Part shown: one piece after another, positions 1 to 9,497 of the stretch
Layout: each line of letters begins with the position of its first letter
How positions within the stretch are numbered: position 1 is the stretch's first letter
Source of the DNA: Paenibacillus alba
Lineage (GTDB): Bacteria > Bacillota > Bacilli > Paenibacillales > NBRC-103111
DNA: 64,000 bases
Assembly: GCF_013204855.1 (NCBI RefSeq)
Contig: NZ_JABMKZ010000003.1
Coordinates: 62,001-126,000, forward strand
Reading direction: 5' to 3'
Notes under the pieces: model-generated
Told to the model about the DNA's origin: nothing
What the model saw: the letters and a program-made list of their open reading frames with translations, nothing else
Databases searched by the model: none
Made by a program: the position numbers and the translations under genes

Positions 1-1
1 G

Positions 2-778
2 AAGCTGCACCGTTTGGATCATAAAGGTGATTTCTTTTCCGTGCAGGGTCCGCTCAATATCGGAAGATCGAAGCAAGGCAGACCGGTTATTTTCCAAGCG
101 GGATCATCCGAGGATGGTAAAAACTTGGCGGCCAAAGAAGCTGATGCCATTTTCACCGGACAGCCGACAGTGGAGGATGCCAAGCGTTTTTATGCGGATG
201 TAAAAGGCAGAGCGGCAGGCTTCGGACGAAATCCGGATGAAATCGTTGTGATGCCGGGTATCGGTCCTATTATTGGGGCGACAGAAGAAGAAGCGGAGCG
301 TAAATATCAGGAAGTCGCCAACTTGGTGACGATTGAGGAAGCACTGGCTTATCTCGGACGTTATTTCGAGCATCATGATTTTACGCAATATGACTTGGAT
401 GTCCCATTCCCTGAATTAGGTGAGCTAGGCAAGAACAGCTTCCAAAGCACAACGGACCGCATCAAGCAAAATGCCAAAGAACAGGGACTTACTTTGCGTC
501 AAGTTGCGCTGCAAGCGGCAACGCCGCGTCCGCTTTTTATCGGTACACCGGTGCAAATTGCCGATCGACTTCAAGCCTGGTATGAAAGTGGCGCAGCGGA
601 TGGATTTATCGTAGGTTCAGGAGTTCCAAACGGGCTGAATGATTTCGTCGATTTCGTGATTCCGATTCTGCAAGAACGTGGCATTTATCGGACGGAGTAT
701 GAAGCAGATACGCTGCGCGGAAATTTGGGTCTGCCTTTCCCAACAAATCGCTATGTGAAAGAAAAAGTAACTCATTAA
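2..778 (+). CDS. Luciferase-like flavin monooxygenase, 5'-truncated by window edge (NtaA/SnaA/DmoA family)
   Basis: C-terminal 258 residues of an LLM-class FMNH2-dependent monooxygenase; the reading frame is open from base 2, so the start lies outside the window. Residues such as [14 protein letters not shown] and [10 protein letters not shown] align throughout with the complete paralogue just downstream, which implies that about 180 residues are missing on the left. Family members oxidise small molecules such as nitrilotriacetate, dibenzothiophene, dimethyl sulfide or S-alkyl-cysteine derivatives using reduced flavin from a partner reductase. The pairing with ABC importers suggests use of an imported organosulfur or aminated substrate; the actual substrate cannot be read from sequence. 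Confidence 0.9.
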   Translation, partial: KLHRLDHKGDFFSVQGPLNIGRSKQGRPVIFQAGSSEDGKNLAAKEADAIFTGQPTVEDAKRFYADVKGRAAGFGRNPDEIVVMPGIGPIIGATEEEAERKYQEVANLVTIEEALAYLGRYFEHHDFTQYDLDVPFPELGELGKNSFQSTTDRIKQNAKEQGLTLRQVALQAATPRPLFIGTPVQIADRLQAWYESGAADGFIVGSGVPNGLNDFVDFVIPILQERGIYRTEYEADTLRGNLGLPFPTNRYVKEKVTH

Positions 779-838
779 TGTGCTTGTAATTCCGACTTAG
801 CTGATATGTATTGTTGTGAATGTGAAGGAGGAGATCGT

Positions 839-2167
839 GTGGCACTACAAAGGAAATTAAAGCTTGGAGCTAATATAAGCGGTGTCGGGAATAGCATGTC
901 ACTGTGGAGACATACTGAGGTTGCGAATGATGCAAGTGTTAATCTGGATTATTACAAGCAGCAAGCGCTGAAAGCAGAGTCAGGCAAATTGGATTTTGTT
1001 TTCATCGCAGATGGCTTATATATCAATGAGAAATCAAATCCACACTTCCTAAATCGCTTCGAACCGCTTACGATTCTTTCGGCGTTGGGTGCAGTGACCT
1101 CGCAAATCGGTTTAGTCGCTACCTTATCGACCTCTTATAGTGAGCCGTTCACGGTTGCCAGACAGTTCTCATCGTTGGACCATATCAGCGGGGGACGTGC
1201 CGGATGGAATGTCGTGACATCACCTCTGGAGGGATCAGCCAACAATTTTGGCAAAGGCGAGCATCCAAGCCATGCCTTGCGTTATCAGATCGCAGATGAG
1301 TATGTTCAAGTTGTTAAAGGGTTATGGGATTCTTGGGAAGATGATGCTTTTGTAAGGGATAAACAATCCGGTGTTTTCTTTGATCCTGATAAACTGCATA
1401 CCTTGAATCACAAAGGTCGATTTTTCTCGATTCAAGGCCCTTTGAATATCGGTCGTTCCAGACAGGGGCATCCCGTTGTTTTCCAAGCCGGTTCATCTGA
1501 GTCCGGCAGAGATTTGGCGGCCCGAACTGCTGAAGCCGTATACACGGCGCATGAAACTATCGAGGAAGCAAAGCTGTTCTATCAAGATATTAAGCGCAGG
1601 GCAGCGGCGTATGGCCGCAATCCCGAGCAAATTCTTATCTTGCCGGGGATTAATCCGGTTATCGGTCGAACGCAGGAAGAAGCAGAACGCAAGTATCAAG
1701 AAGTTGCGGATCTGGTAACGATCGAGAGCGCACTGGATTACTTGGGTCGCTACTTTGAGCACCACGATTTCTCGCAATATCCGCTGGATGAGGCTTTTCC
1801 GGAATTAGGCGATTTAGGGGCAAACAGCTTCCGGGCCACAACGGATCGAATAAAAGCGGAAGCGAAGGAGCTTAACTTGACGCTGCGTCAAGCAGCGCTT
1901 AGAGCGGCAACGCCACGAGGGGATTTCCATGGAACGCCGGAGGCGATTGCCGATTTGGTGGAAGCATGGTTCAGGGAAGAAGCGGCGGACGGTTTCGTTA
2001 TTCGTACAACGATTCCCAAAGCGTTGGATGATTTCGTGGATTTGGTCGTGCCCATTCTCCAAGAACGCGGCATTTATCGCACCGAGTATGAAGCGGATAC
2101 GCTACGAGGGAATTTGGGGCTAGCTACTCCGGTGAACCGCTATGCCAAAGAGACCGTTAACAACTAA
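839..2167 (+). CDS. Luciferase-like flavin monooxygenase, NtaA/SnaA/DmoA family
   Basis: Complete LLM-class monooxygenase of 442 residues, the usual length for the NtaA/SnaA/DmoA/YtnJ branch. The GTG at 839 is preferred over the ATG at 806 because AAGGAGGAG lies at 825-833 and the family N-terminus ([12 protein letters not shown]) follows at once. It contains the typical [17 protein letters not shown] segment of the TIM barrel. It is a close tandem paralogue of the gene upstream (roughly two thirds identical by eye over the shared part), with a 60-bp gap. Position directly before a peptide-type ABC operon suggests co-expression and oxidation of an imported compound. B. subtilis YtnJ, the nearest well-known relative, acts in S-alkyl-cysteine salvage; that role here is inference. 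Confidence 0.93.
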   Translation: MALQRKLKLGANISGVGNSMSLWRHTEVANDASVNLDYYKQQALKAESGKLDFVFIADGLYINEKSNPHFLNRFEPLTILSALGAVTSQIGLVATLSTSYSEPFTVARQFSSLDHISGGRAGWNVVTSPLEGSANNFGKGEHPSHALRYQIADEYVQVVKGLWDSWEDDAFVRDKQSGVFFDPDKLHTLNHKGRFFSIQGPLNIGRSRQGHPVVFQAGSSESGRDLAARTAEAVYTAHETIEEAKLFYQDIKRRAAAYGRNPEQILILPGINPVIGRTQEEAERKYQEVADLVTIESALDYLGRYFEHHDFSQYPLDEAFPELGDLGANSFRATTDRIKAEAKELNLTLRQAALRAATPRGDFHGTPEAIADLVEAWFREEAADGFVIRTTIPKALDDFVDLVVPILQERGIYRTEYEADTLRGNLGLATPVNRYAKETVNN

Positions 2168-2199
2168 ACGGATATAGATATATAGGGGAGTGTTCTATT

Positions 2200-3846
2200 T
2201 TGAGGAAAGTGAAGAGATTGGTTAGGTTAAGCACTTTGGCATTAGCGTTGATAATTGGATTAACCGGGTGTGGTTCAGCGAATAAAGAAAGCACAGATGC
2301 CTCATCTTCGTCGAAGTCTGATACGAAGCAAGCGGCTGTTGCCGGCGGGGAGCTTACTTTTGCGCTGGCGACATCGCCGGATACATTAGATCCGCATCGC
2401 AGCGGTCTTGCTGTAGCGGTTCGCGTGCTTCGCACGATCTATGACAGTTTAGTTGTACAACTGCCTGATGGTTCGATTAAACCTTGGCTTGCAACCGAAT
2501 GGACGGTGGCTCCTGATGGACTGAGCTACACGTTCAAGCTGCGCAAGGATGTGAAATTCCATGACGGAACGCCGTTTAATGCGGAGGCGGTCAAATTCAG
2601 CTATGATCGCATTTTGGATCCGGCAACGAAAGCAGCGAATTCGGTCGCTCTGATCAAGCCTTACAAATCGTCGGAAGTCATTGATGATTATACGATAAAA
2701 ATAAATCTGGAAACACCGTCCCGGGCGTTCCTCGGTAATTTGAGCCAAGCCTTGCTGGGAATTGTATCACCAACGTCTGCCAAGAAATCCGGGGATCAGT
2801 TTGGCAAGAATCCGGTAGGGTCAGGACCTTTTACTTTCGCGAAATGGGAAGAAAACGCAACGATTCAAGTGAAACGCAATCCGGATTATGCGTGGGCGCC
2901 TGAATTAGTGGAGAACAAAGGGAAATCTTATCTGGATCAAATTACGTTCAGTATTGTTCCGGAAGAAGCCACACGAATCGGCAGTGTGCAGAGCAAACAA
3001 GTGCTTGCCGGTGAGACTGTGCCTCCACAGAACGTTGTATCGTTGAAGTCCGATGCAAGCCTGCAAGTGCTGCAAGTGAATACGACGGGATTACCCTATA
3101 CTTTGTTTATTAATCAGCGTAAAACGCCTTGGGGCGATGTGAAAGCCAGACAAGCGCTGCAAGCGGCTATTGATGTGGATGCGATTGTCAAAACATTGTA
3201 CTTAGGCACTTATGCTCGCGCATGGTCGCCGTTGTCTCCAGGTGTTGTCGGTTATGATGCTTCCTTAGAGAACGGAATCAAGCCGGATGCTGCTAAGGCG
3301 AATAAATTATTCGACGAGCTTGGCTGGGTGAAGGGGGCGGACGGTATCCGCGTCAAAGACGGCAAAAAGCTAACACTGCATTATGTAGACGGCTCGCCGA
3401 ACCGGGAGAAGCGCAATGATATTGCCGTGATGATCCAGCAGCAATTGAAGCCGATTGGCGTTGTCGTCGAGGTTGAGATTACGAAGGATACCGCGAACGT
3501 GGTGTATACCAAAGGCGAGTATGATATTTATGGCAACAGCCAGGTCAACTCGGATCCGAATGCGCTGTATGCGTTCTATCATACAAGTGATCCGAAGGCT
3601 CGACCTAGCTTGCCCGGTTTAACTGATCCGCAGGTGGATAAATGGTTGGAGCAAGGGGCAATCGAGAATGACGACAAGAAACGCGTGGAGCTGTATAAGC
3701 AAGTTCAGAAATCAATCATTGATCAAGCGGCCATCATTCCAATCTATGTGTTCCCGTATACGGTAGCCGCATCCAAAACGGTGAAAGGATTGAAATTCGA
3801 TCCTCTCGGCTATCCGCTCTTCAACGATGCGTTTATCCAAAAATAA
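2200..3846 (+). CDS. Peptide/nickel-type ABC transporter substrate-binding lipoprotein (SBP_bac_5)
   Basis: 548-residue family 5 extracellular solute-binding protein. It starts at TTG 2200 after AGGGGAG. A basic and hydrophobic signal peptide ends in a lipobox (GLTGC, Cys about residue 24), so the protein is lipid-anchored outside the membrane. A Ser/Thr-rich linker is followed by the family hallmark (TLDPHRSG, then FKLRKDVKFHDGTPFNAEAV). It should capture an oligopeptide-like or other small ligand and hand it to the two permeases encoded next. It lies 32 bp after the second monooxygenase and 21 bp before the first permease, consistent with one operon. Ligand unknown. Confidence 0.95.
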   Translation: MRKVKRLVRLSTLALALIIGLTGCGSANKESTDASSSSKSDTKQAAVAGGELTFALATSPDTLDPHRSGLAVAVRVLRTIYDSLVVQLPDGSIKPWLATEWTVAPDGLSYTFKLRKDVKFHDGTPFNAEAVKFSYDRILDPATKAANSVALIKPYKSSEVIDDYTIKINLETPSRAFLGNLSQALLGIVSPTSAKKSGDQFGKNPVGSGPFTFAKWEENATIQVKRNPDYAWAPELVENKGKSYLDQITFSIVPEEATRIGSVQSKQVLAGETVPPQNVVSLKSDASLQVLQVNTTGLPYTLFINQRKTPWGDVKARQALQAAIDVDAIVKTLYLGTYARAWSPLSPGVVGYDASLENGIKPDAAKANKLFDELGWVKGADGIRVKDGKKLTLHYVDGSPNREKRNDIAVMIQQQLKPIGVVVEVEITKDTANVVYTKGEYDIYGNSQVNSDPNALYAFYHTSDPKARPSLPGLTDPQVDKWLEQGAIENDDKKRVELYKQVQKSIIDQAAIIPIYVFPYTVAASKTVKGLKFDPLGYPLFNDAFIQK

Positions 3847-3867
3847 TCAAAAGAGGAGCTAATCGCG

Positions 3868-4794
3868 ATGGGCAGGATAATAACAGAACGGCTTGTAGTT
3901 TCCTTGCTAGTCATTCTCGGTTCCTTAGTTCTTGTTTTCAGCATTCTCTACCTACTTCCGGGAGATCCTGTTCTCTCCATGATTGATCCTTCCTCTATGA
4001 CACCGGAGGCGATTGCGAATTTAAGGCACCAGCTAGGACTGAATGAGCCGTTCTATATCCAGTTTAGCAACTACTTTCTAGCCATCCTTCATGGTGATTT
4101 CGGGAAGTCCTTGCTTAACAGCGAGCCGGTGCTGCCCAAAATTATGAAGCATCTGCCAGCGACCTTGGCATTAACGTTAGCGAGCACTTTGATTTCAACC
4201 GTCGTGGGTGTAGGGCTTGGGGTGCTTTCAGCCATTCACCGCAACCGTCTGATTGATGTCCTCGCACGCATTGTTGGTTTGTTCGGAATTTCGATGCCAA
4301 CCTTCTGGTCCGGTATTCTCTTGATCCTTATTTTCTCCGTATCCTTGGGCTGGTTCCCGGCGATGGGATCCAAAGGGCTGATTACGCTCGTTCTGCCTTC
4401 ACTTGCACTCGGCTTTGTAGGAGCTGGTTTTATCGTCCGAATGGTTCGCAACTCGATGTTGGAAGTGATCAATGAGCATTTCATTGTAACGCTGCGAGCC
4501 AAAGGATTGTCAGAGAAACTAGTGATGTACCGCCATGCCCTTCGCAACGCTTTAATTCCAGCGGTGACGATTATCGGAATCCATATCGGAGATCTTCTGG
4601 CAGGAACCGTTGTTATCGAAACGGTGTTTTCAAGGCAAGGGATCGGCCGAATATTAGCGGACGCGATTATGTCCAAGGACTTGCCCGTTGTTCAAGGGGT
4701 TGTCTTTTTCTCAGCTATCATCTATGTCTTGGTTAATTTGCTTGTTGATATCTCTTACGTTTTCATTGATCCCCGAGTTCGAAGAACACAATAA
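3868..4794 (+). CDS. Peptide-type ABC transporter permease (DppB family)
   Basis: 308-residue inner-membrane permease with the DppB/GsiC architecture: an N-terminal membrane helix, a short exposed segment (LPGDPV...LGLNEPFYIQF), then a five-helix BPD_transp_1 domain. The cytoplasmic EAA-type loop is visible around residues 205-225 (LRAKGLSEKLVMYRHALRNA). It pairs with the DppC-like gene 34 bp downstream to form the transport channel. AGAGGAG lies just before ATG 3868. Confidence 0.95.
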   Translation: MGRIITERLVVSLLVILGSLVLVFSILYLLPGDPVLSMIDPSSMTPEAIANLRHQLGLNEPFYIQFSNYFLAILHGDFGKSLLNSEPVLPKIMKHLPATLALTLASTLISTVVGVGLGVLSAIHRNRLIDVLARIVGLFGISMPTFWSGILLILIFSVSLGWFPAMGSKGLITLVLPSLALGFVGAGFIVRMVRNSMLEVINEHFIVTLRAKGLSEKLVMYRHALRNALIPAVTIIGIHIGDLLAGTVVIETVFSRQGIGRILADAIMSKDLPVVQGVVFFSAIIYVLVNLLVDISYVFIDPRVRRTQ

Positions 4795-4828
4795 AGCGTG
4801 AGGAATCACCTCAGAGAGGAGAATAATC

Positions 4829-5722
4829 ATGAAAGAAGCCGTGTCCACAAGGGCTGTCTGGCACAAGGGGAACTGGCAGCTTCGCTTTCCCAAAGCAACC
4901 CGCAAGCTGAATCCTTCGGAAATCCTTGTGTATCTCGCTGTTATCGTGACTTTAGGCATCATTGGCTGTGCGGTTTTCCCGCAATGGATTGCGCCGTATG
5001 CGCCAACGGCGATGCTGACCGATCAGATACTGCAAGCGCCGAGCAAAGCTCACTTGTTTGGAACAGACTATTTTGGCCGAGATATCTTTAGTGTTGTTGT
5101 TTATGGCAGTCGCGACTCCTTGTTTATCGGTTTTGCTTCTGTTCTAACAGGAGGTCTGATCGGAGGCATCATTGGTTCCGTATCCGGTTATGTAGGTGGC
5201 GTGATAGACACGATTTGTATGAGAATTATTGATGTGCTGATGACGATACCTGGCATTCTGCTGGCTTTAGCTATCGCTGCTGCGCTGGGACCTCATCTAT
5301 TCAACTTGGTTTTTGCTGTAGCCGCAGCTTCGATTCCACAGTATGCCAGAGTCATGCGAGGCCAAATTATTAGTATTAAGCATCGTTCCTTCATCACGGC
5401 TTCACGCTCTATCGGCGCTTCTGAGGTGAGAATTTTTTTCCGGCACGTTCTGACCAATGCTTGGTCACCGCTTCTGGTCATGTCGACCATTGGATTAGGG
5501 TCCTCCATCTTGATTGGAGCTGGCTTAAGCTTCTTAGGCTTAGGCGTGCTGAAGGAAATTCCGGATTGGGGAACATTATTATCCCAAGGCAGAGGTTATT
5601 TAACGGTTGCCTGGTGGATATGTACGTATCCAGGTCTTGCGATCACCCTATTCGTCCTGTCGGTCAATCTAATCGGAGATAAACTGCGCGATGCCTTGGA
5701 TCCGAAACAGAGAAAGTCATAG
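4829..5722 (+). CDS. Peptide-type ABC transporter permease (DppC family)
   Basis: 297-residue permease with a soluble N-terminal stretch of about 35 residues, a membrane helix, the DppC hallmark GTDYFGRDIFS, and a BPD_transp_1 domain with its EAA loop (ASRSIGASEVRIFFRHVLTNA). It forms the heterodimeric channel with the preceding DppB-like protein. ATG 4829 has GAGAGGAG upstream at suitable spacing. It ends 15 bp before the double ATPase gene. Confidence 0.95.
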   Translation: MKEAVSTRAVWHKGNWQLRFPKATRKLNPSEILVYLAVIVTLGIIGCAVFPQWIAPYAPTAMLTDQILQAPSKAHLFGTDYFGRDIFSVVVYGSRDSLFIGFASVLTGGLIGGIIGSVSGYVGGVIDTICMRIIDVLMTIPGILLALAIAAALGPHLFNLVFAVAAASIPQYARVMRGQIISIKHRSFITASRSIGASEVRIFFRHVLTNAWSPLLVMSTIGLGSSILIGAGLSFLGLGVLKEIPDWGTLLSQGRGYLTVAWWICTYPGLAITLFVLSVNLIGDKLRDALDPKQRKS

Positions 5723-5737
5723 CGGGGAGGCAGACAT

Positions 5738-7789
5738 GTGAAGCAATTGCTTGAAATTACAAATTTAAGTGTGGAATTTGCTTCCAAACAAGGCGCGCTT
5801 AAGGCTATCGAGGACGTGTCTCTGACCATTGGCGAAGGGGAAACAGTGTGTCTTGTTGGCGAATCCGGCAGCGGCAAATCGGTCACTTCGAAGTCCGTGA
5901 TGCGCTTAATCGATTATGAGAACGGGAAAATCGCCGGCGGGAGCATCTGGCTTGACGGGGATGACTTGACTCGATTGCCGCAAAAAGAGCTGCGAGCCTT
6001 GCGTGGTAAGAAGATGGCGATGGTTTTTCAAGAGCCAATGGCTGCTTTTGATCCTGTCTTTACTGTTGGGAGCCAAATTATGGAGGTTATCATCCAGCAT
6101 AAGCAAGGCGACCGGCAGCAAGCATGGGAAAGGGCTGTGCATTTATTGCAGCGTGTCGGCATTCCTGAGCCGGAAATACGGATGAAACAATATCCAGGAG
6201 AAATGTCAGGCGGGATGCTGCAGCGGGCGATGATTGCCATGGCACTTGCTTGCGGGCCGCAATTGCTTATCGCAGATGAGCCAACGACTGCGCTTGATGT
6301 CACGATTCAAGCGCAAATTCTGCACTTGCTGCAAGAACTGAAAGCGGAATTCAACATGTCCATTCTGCTGATTACCCATGACATGGGGATTGCCGCCGAA
6401 ATGGCGGACCGTATTATAGTGATGTATGCCGGTCAGGTCGTGGAACAAGCTACCGTTCAGCAGTTATTTACGAAACCGCATCATCCGTATACGAGAGGTT
6501 TGCTTCGTTCCATTACTACGATGGAGAGTGATCGTTCTTCCCGGTTATTTTCCATTGAGGGCACGATCCCTCCGTTATCCGATTTGCCTGCTGGCTGCCG
6601 CTTTCATCCGCGCTGCCCTTATGCAACGGAACGTTGTGAGCAGGAAAGCCCGCTGCTGCAGCTAGTGAATGACCGGTTAACGGCATGCTGGCATGCGGAA
6701 GATCTGGTGCAACGCGAAGAGTGGCAGCCGCAAGCTGGAACACAGGAAGCTCCTGTCATAGCTCAAAGCAATTCGGACGCTGCGACAAGTCATCCAGACG
6801 CCTTGAGAGAACAGAGATCAGCTCGCGAGACGCTTTTTGAAGTGCAAGGCTTAAGTAAGTTTTATCCGATTGGGAAAGGCAAGCTTCACCGTTCAAAGGC
6901 AGCTATTCGCGCTGTGGAAGACGTTAGCTTTCATATTAAAAAAGGCGAAACATTCGGTCTGGTCGGAGAATCGGGCAGTGGAAAGTCGACTTTGGGCAGA
7001 GTGCTGCTGCAACTGGAAAGAGCGACAGAAGGCAGCGTTCGCTTTGACGGCCAGGATTTAGCCAAGCTTTCAACCAAAGAGCTGCGGGCGGCAAGGCGAG
7101 ATATGCAGGTCATCTTCCAGGATCCTTACGGTTCAGTGAACTCGCGCTGGCGGGTTGGCGATATTATCGGAGAGCCTTTTGATATCCACCATACGCTCAG
7201 TCAAGCCGAGAAACGCGAGAAGGTGGAGCAGTTATTAGAGCTAGTTGGTTTAAGCCGTTCCAGCTATGATCGGTACCCTCATGAGTTTTCCGGCGGTCAA
7301 CGGCAGCGTATTGGGATTGCCAGAGCGATTGCCCTGCAGCCGCAATTTATTTTGGCAGATGAGGCGGTATCGGCTTTGGACGTTTCCGTCCAAGCCCAAA
7401 TTATTAATTTGATGCAGGATTTGCAGAAAAAACTAGGCTTAACGTACCTTTTTATCGCTCACGGCTTGAATATTGTGCGCCATATTTCGGATCGTATCGG
7501 TGTTATGTATTTAGGCAAATTGGTCGAAATCGCACCGAGTGAAGAGCTGTTTCTTCATCCTGCCCACCCCTACACGAAGGGGCTGCTTTCCTCAATTCCT
7601 TCGTCTGATCCGACTAGGAAACGCGAGTGGCTGGCGATAGAAGGTGAGATACCTTCTCCGGCTAACCCTCCGTCAGGGTGCCGCTTCCATACCCGTTGTC
7701 CGGCAGCAACTGCCAGATGCAGAGATGAGCAGCCTGAGCTGGTCCAAATCCGGGACGAACACTGGACGGCATGTCATTATCCTTTGTAA
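5738..7789 (+). CDS. Fused double ATPase of a peptide-type ABC transporter (DppD-DppF fusion)
   Basis: 683-residue protein carrying two complete ABC ATPase domains, each with the oligopeptide C-terminal CxxR/CP extension (RFHPRCPYATERC; RFHTRCPAATARC). Domain 1 has Walker A GESGSGKS, signature SGGMLQR and Walker B IADEPT. Domain 2 has GESGSGKS, SGGQRQR and a less usual ADEAVSALD, with AHGLN at the switch-His loop where SHDL is typical. Most Gram-positive systems encode DppD and DppF separately; fusions of the GsiA/YejF type are known. It starts at GTG 5738 with GGGGAGG seven bases upstream; the ATG two bases earlier runs straight into TGA. It energises the SBP and permeases encoded upstream and may also serve the ATPase-less importer downstream (speculative). 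Confidence 0.94.
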   Translation: MKQLLEITNLSVEFASKQGALKAIEDVSLTIGEGETVCLVGESGSGKSVTSKSVMRLIDYENGKIAGGSIWLDGDDLTRLPQKELRALRGKKMAMVFQEPMAAFDPVFTVGSQIMEVIIQHKQGDRQQAWERAVHLLQRVGIPEPEIRMKQYPGEMSGGMLQRAMIAMALACGPQLLIADEPTTALDVTIQAQILHLLQELKAEFNMSILLITHDMGIAAEMADRIIVMYAGQVVEQATVQQLFTKPHHPYTRGLLRSITTMESDRSSRLFSIEGTIPPLSDLPAGCRFHPRCPYATERCEQESPLLQLVNDRLTACWHAEDLVQREEWQPQAGTQEAPVIAQSNSDAATSHPDALREQRSARETLFEVQGLSKFYPIGKGKLHRSKAAIRAVEDVSFHIKKGETFGLVGESGSGKSTLGRVLLQLERATEGSVRFDGQDLAKLSTKELRAARRDMQVIFQDPYGSVNSRWRVGDIIGEPFDIHHTLSQAEKREKVEQLLELVGLSRSSYDRYPHEFSGGQRQRIGIARAIALQPQFILADEAVSALDVSVQAQIINLMQDLQKKLGLTYLFIAHGLNIVRHISDRIGVMYLGKLVEIAPSEELFLHPAHPYTKGLLSSIPSSDPTRKREWLAIEGEIPSPANPPSGCRFHTRCPAATARCRDEQPELVQIRDEHWTACHYPL

Positions 7790-7829
7790 GTTGGTAAGAG
7801 ATTGTACATAGCAGTAAGACAGGCATATA

Positions 7830-7855
7830 ACGGGGGAGGCCCGTTTTCTTTTTCG
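7830..7855 (+). terminator. Rho-independent terminator after the peptide ABC operon
   Basis: Five-base-pair GC-rich stem ACGGG / CCCGT (7830-7834, 7840-7844) followed by TTTTCTTTTT. It ends the transcript that contains the monooxygenases and the peptide-type transporter. Confidence 0.75.
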
Positions 7856-7925
7856 GTTTAATACATAGTTAACTCATTGGAATAATGAAGTATAAATTTG
7901 ATTGACACAAAGGAGAATTTTTCTT

Positions 7926-8789
7926 ATGAAAAAAATAACCGTACTTTCATCCCTTATTCTTACAGTAGCATTCGCAGCAGGCTGTGGCGCGCAAACGAAG
8001 ACAGCCGGCACAACACCCGCAGCCTCGGCCGCTGCGACAGCTTCCGCAACAGGCACGCAGGCAAGCGCGGCAGCACCAAAAGCAGTTAAAAAAATTGTAG
8101 TAGGGACCGGAACGCAATTCCCCAACATTTGCTTTATTGATGACAAAGGCAATCTCACTGGATACGATGTAGAGCTTGTTAAAGAAATCGATAAACGATT
8201 GCCGGAATATGAATTTGAAATAAAGACGATGGAGTTCAAAAATCTTTTGCTCAGTCTAGAAACGAATAAAATCGATTTCATTGCCCATCAGATGGAAGTG
8301 AACGACGAGAGAAAGCAGAAATTTCTTTTTAATGATGAAGCCTACAATATTTTCCCTAACAAAATCATTGTTCACAAAGACAATAACACCGTGAAATCGA
8401 TCGACGATCTCAAAGGCAAAAAGCTGCTGGTAACGGCGACGAGCAACGCGGCAGTACTGGCCGAAAAGTATAATAAGGAACATAATACCGGCATTAATAT
8501 CATCTACACAGGAGCAGGGGAAGATGCCAAAACACTCATTAAACAAGGACGCGCTGACGCTTCCATCAGCACCCAGTTTGCGATTGATTTCGTCAACAAG
8601 TCGGTGGATGCCCAGCTGAAAACGGTGGGTGACCCATTATCCAACTCCAAAGTGTATTTTATTTTGCGCAAGGATGGCGAAGAATTGAAAAAGAAAATTG
8701 ATGAGGCAGTGAAAGCGATCAAAGCTGACGGTACCCTAAGCAAATTAAGCACGCAGTGGCTGGGAGCCGACTATACTGTGGGGAATTAG
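7926..8789 (+). CDS. Amino-acid-type ABC transporter substrate-binding lipoprotein (SBP_bac_3)
   Basis: 287-residue family 3 solute-binding protein, start ATG 7926 with AAAGGAG ten bases upstream. A signal peptide ends in the lipobox FAAGC; an Ala/Thr/Ser-rich linker of about 40 residues precedes the binding domain (VGTGTQFPNICF, GYDVELVKEI, FEIKTMEF, KIDFIAHQM). Family 3 proteins bind polar amino acids, cystine or related thioethers; TcyJ/TcyK of B. subtilis are the closest analogues by context. The gene heads a new unit after the terminator and abuts the first permease exactly (TAG then ATG). Confidence 0.94.
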   Translation: MKKITVLSSLILTVAFAAGCGAQTKTAGTTPAASAAATASATGTQASAAAPKAVKKIVVGTGTQFPNICFIDDKGNLTGYDVELVKEIDKRLPEYEFEIKTMEFKNLLLSLETNKIDFIAHQMEVNDERKQKFLFNDEAYNIFPNKIIVHKDNNTVKSIDDLKGKKLLVTATSNAAVLAEKYNKEHNTGINIIYTGAGEDAKTLIKQGRADASISTQFAIDFVNKSVDAQLKTVGDPLSNSKVYFILRKDGEELKKKIDEAVKAIKADGTLSKLSTQWLGADYTVGN

Positions 8790-9488
8790 ATGGGAAAGTC
8801 ATTCGATATTTCACTTGTTGTGGAGTTTCTTCCTAAGCTGCTGGTTTACTTGCCGTTAACCTTGCTCATTTTGGTTGCTTCTCTGGCATTAGGTCTCATT
8901 TTGGGCACGCTTATTGCCTTAACGCGTCTATACCGAATTCCGGTGTTAAACCAGATCTCCATCGTTTATGTTTCGTTTATCCGGGGGACGCCGATTTTGA
9001 TTCAGCTGTTTCTTGTCTTCTATGGACTGCCGATGCTGCTGGAGATTTTCCATATCAACATATCGCGATGGGACCCGATCTATTTCGTCATTATCACGTA
9101 CGGTCTTAGTATAGCTGCTTTTAAATCTGAAAATATCCGCGCTGCGGTCAATGCTGTCGATAGGGGACAGACGGAGGCTGCTTATTCGGTAGGGATGACC
9201 GGCCAACAATCCTTTACGCGGATCGTAGTGCCTCAAGCGCTGCTGATTTTCTTTCCTAACTTTGCGAACTCGGTGATCGGCTTTCTGAAAGATACGTCGC
9301 TAGCGTTTTCCATCGGCGTCATGGATATGATGGGACGGGGGCAAACCTTAATTGCAGCCACGGCGCACACATTGGAAGTGTACCTTAGCCTAACGATTAT
9401 TTATTACGCAACGGTAATTATTTTGGAAAAAGTATTTAAGATAACCGAGTTCAGACTGCAAAGACATGACCGTCCGTTAACGGGGTGA
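8790..9488 (+). CDS. Amino-acid-type ABC transporter permease (HisM/TcyL-like)
   Basis: 232-residue permease of the polar amino-acid uptake family: PLTLLILVASLALGLILG-type first helix, the FIRGTPILIQLFLVFYGLP signature and the EAA loop (DRGQTEAAYSVGMTG). The start codon follows the stop of the binding-protein gene without a gap, indicating translational coupling. It is one half of a heterodimeric channel with the next gene. Confidence 0.94.
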   Translation: MGKSFDISLVVEFLPKLLVYLPLTLLILVASLALGLILGTLIALTRLYRIPVLNQISIVYVSFIRGTPILIQLFLVFYGLPMLLEIFHINISRWDPIYFVIITYGLSIAAFKSENIRAAVNAVDRGQTEAAYSVGMTGQQSFTRIVVPQALLIFFPNFANSVIGFLKDTSLAFSIGVMDMMGRGQTLIAATAHTLEVYLSLTIIYYATVIILEKVFKITEFRLQRHDRPLTG

Positions 9489-9497
9489 GGTGAGAAG

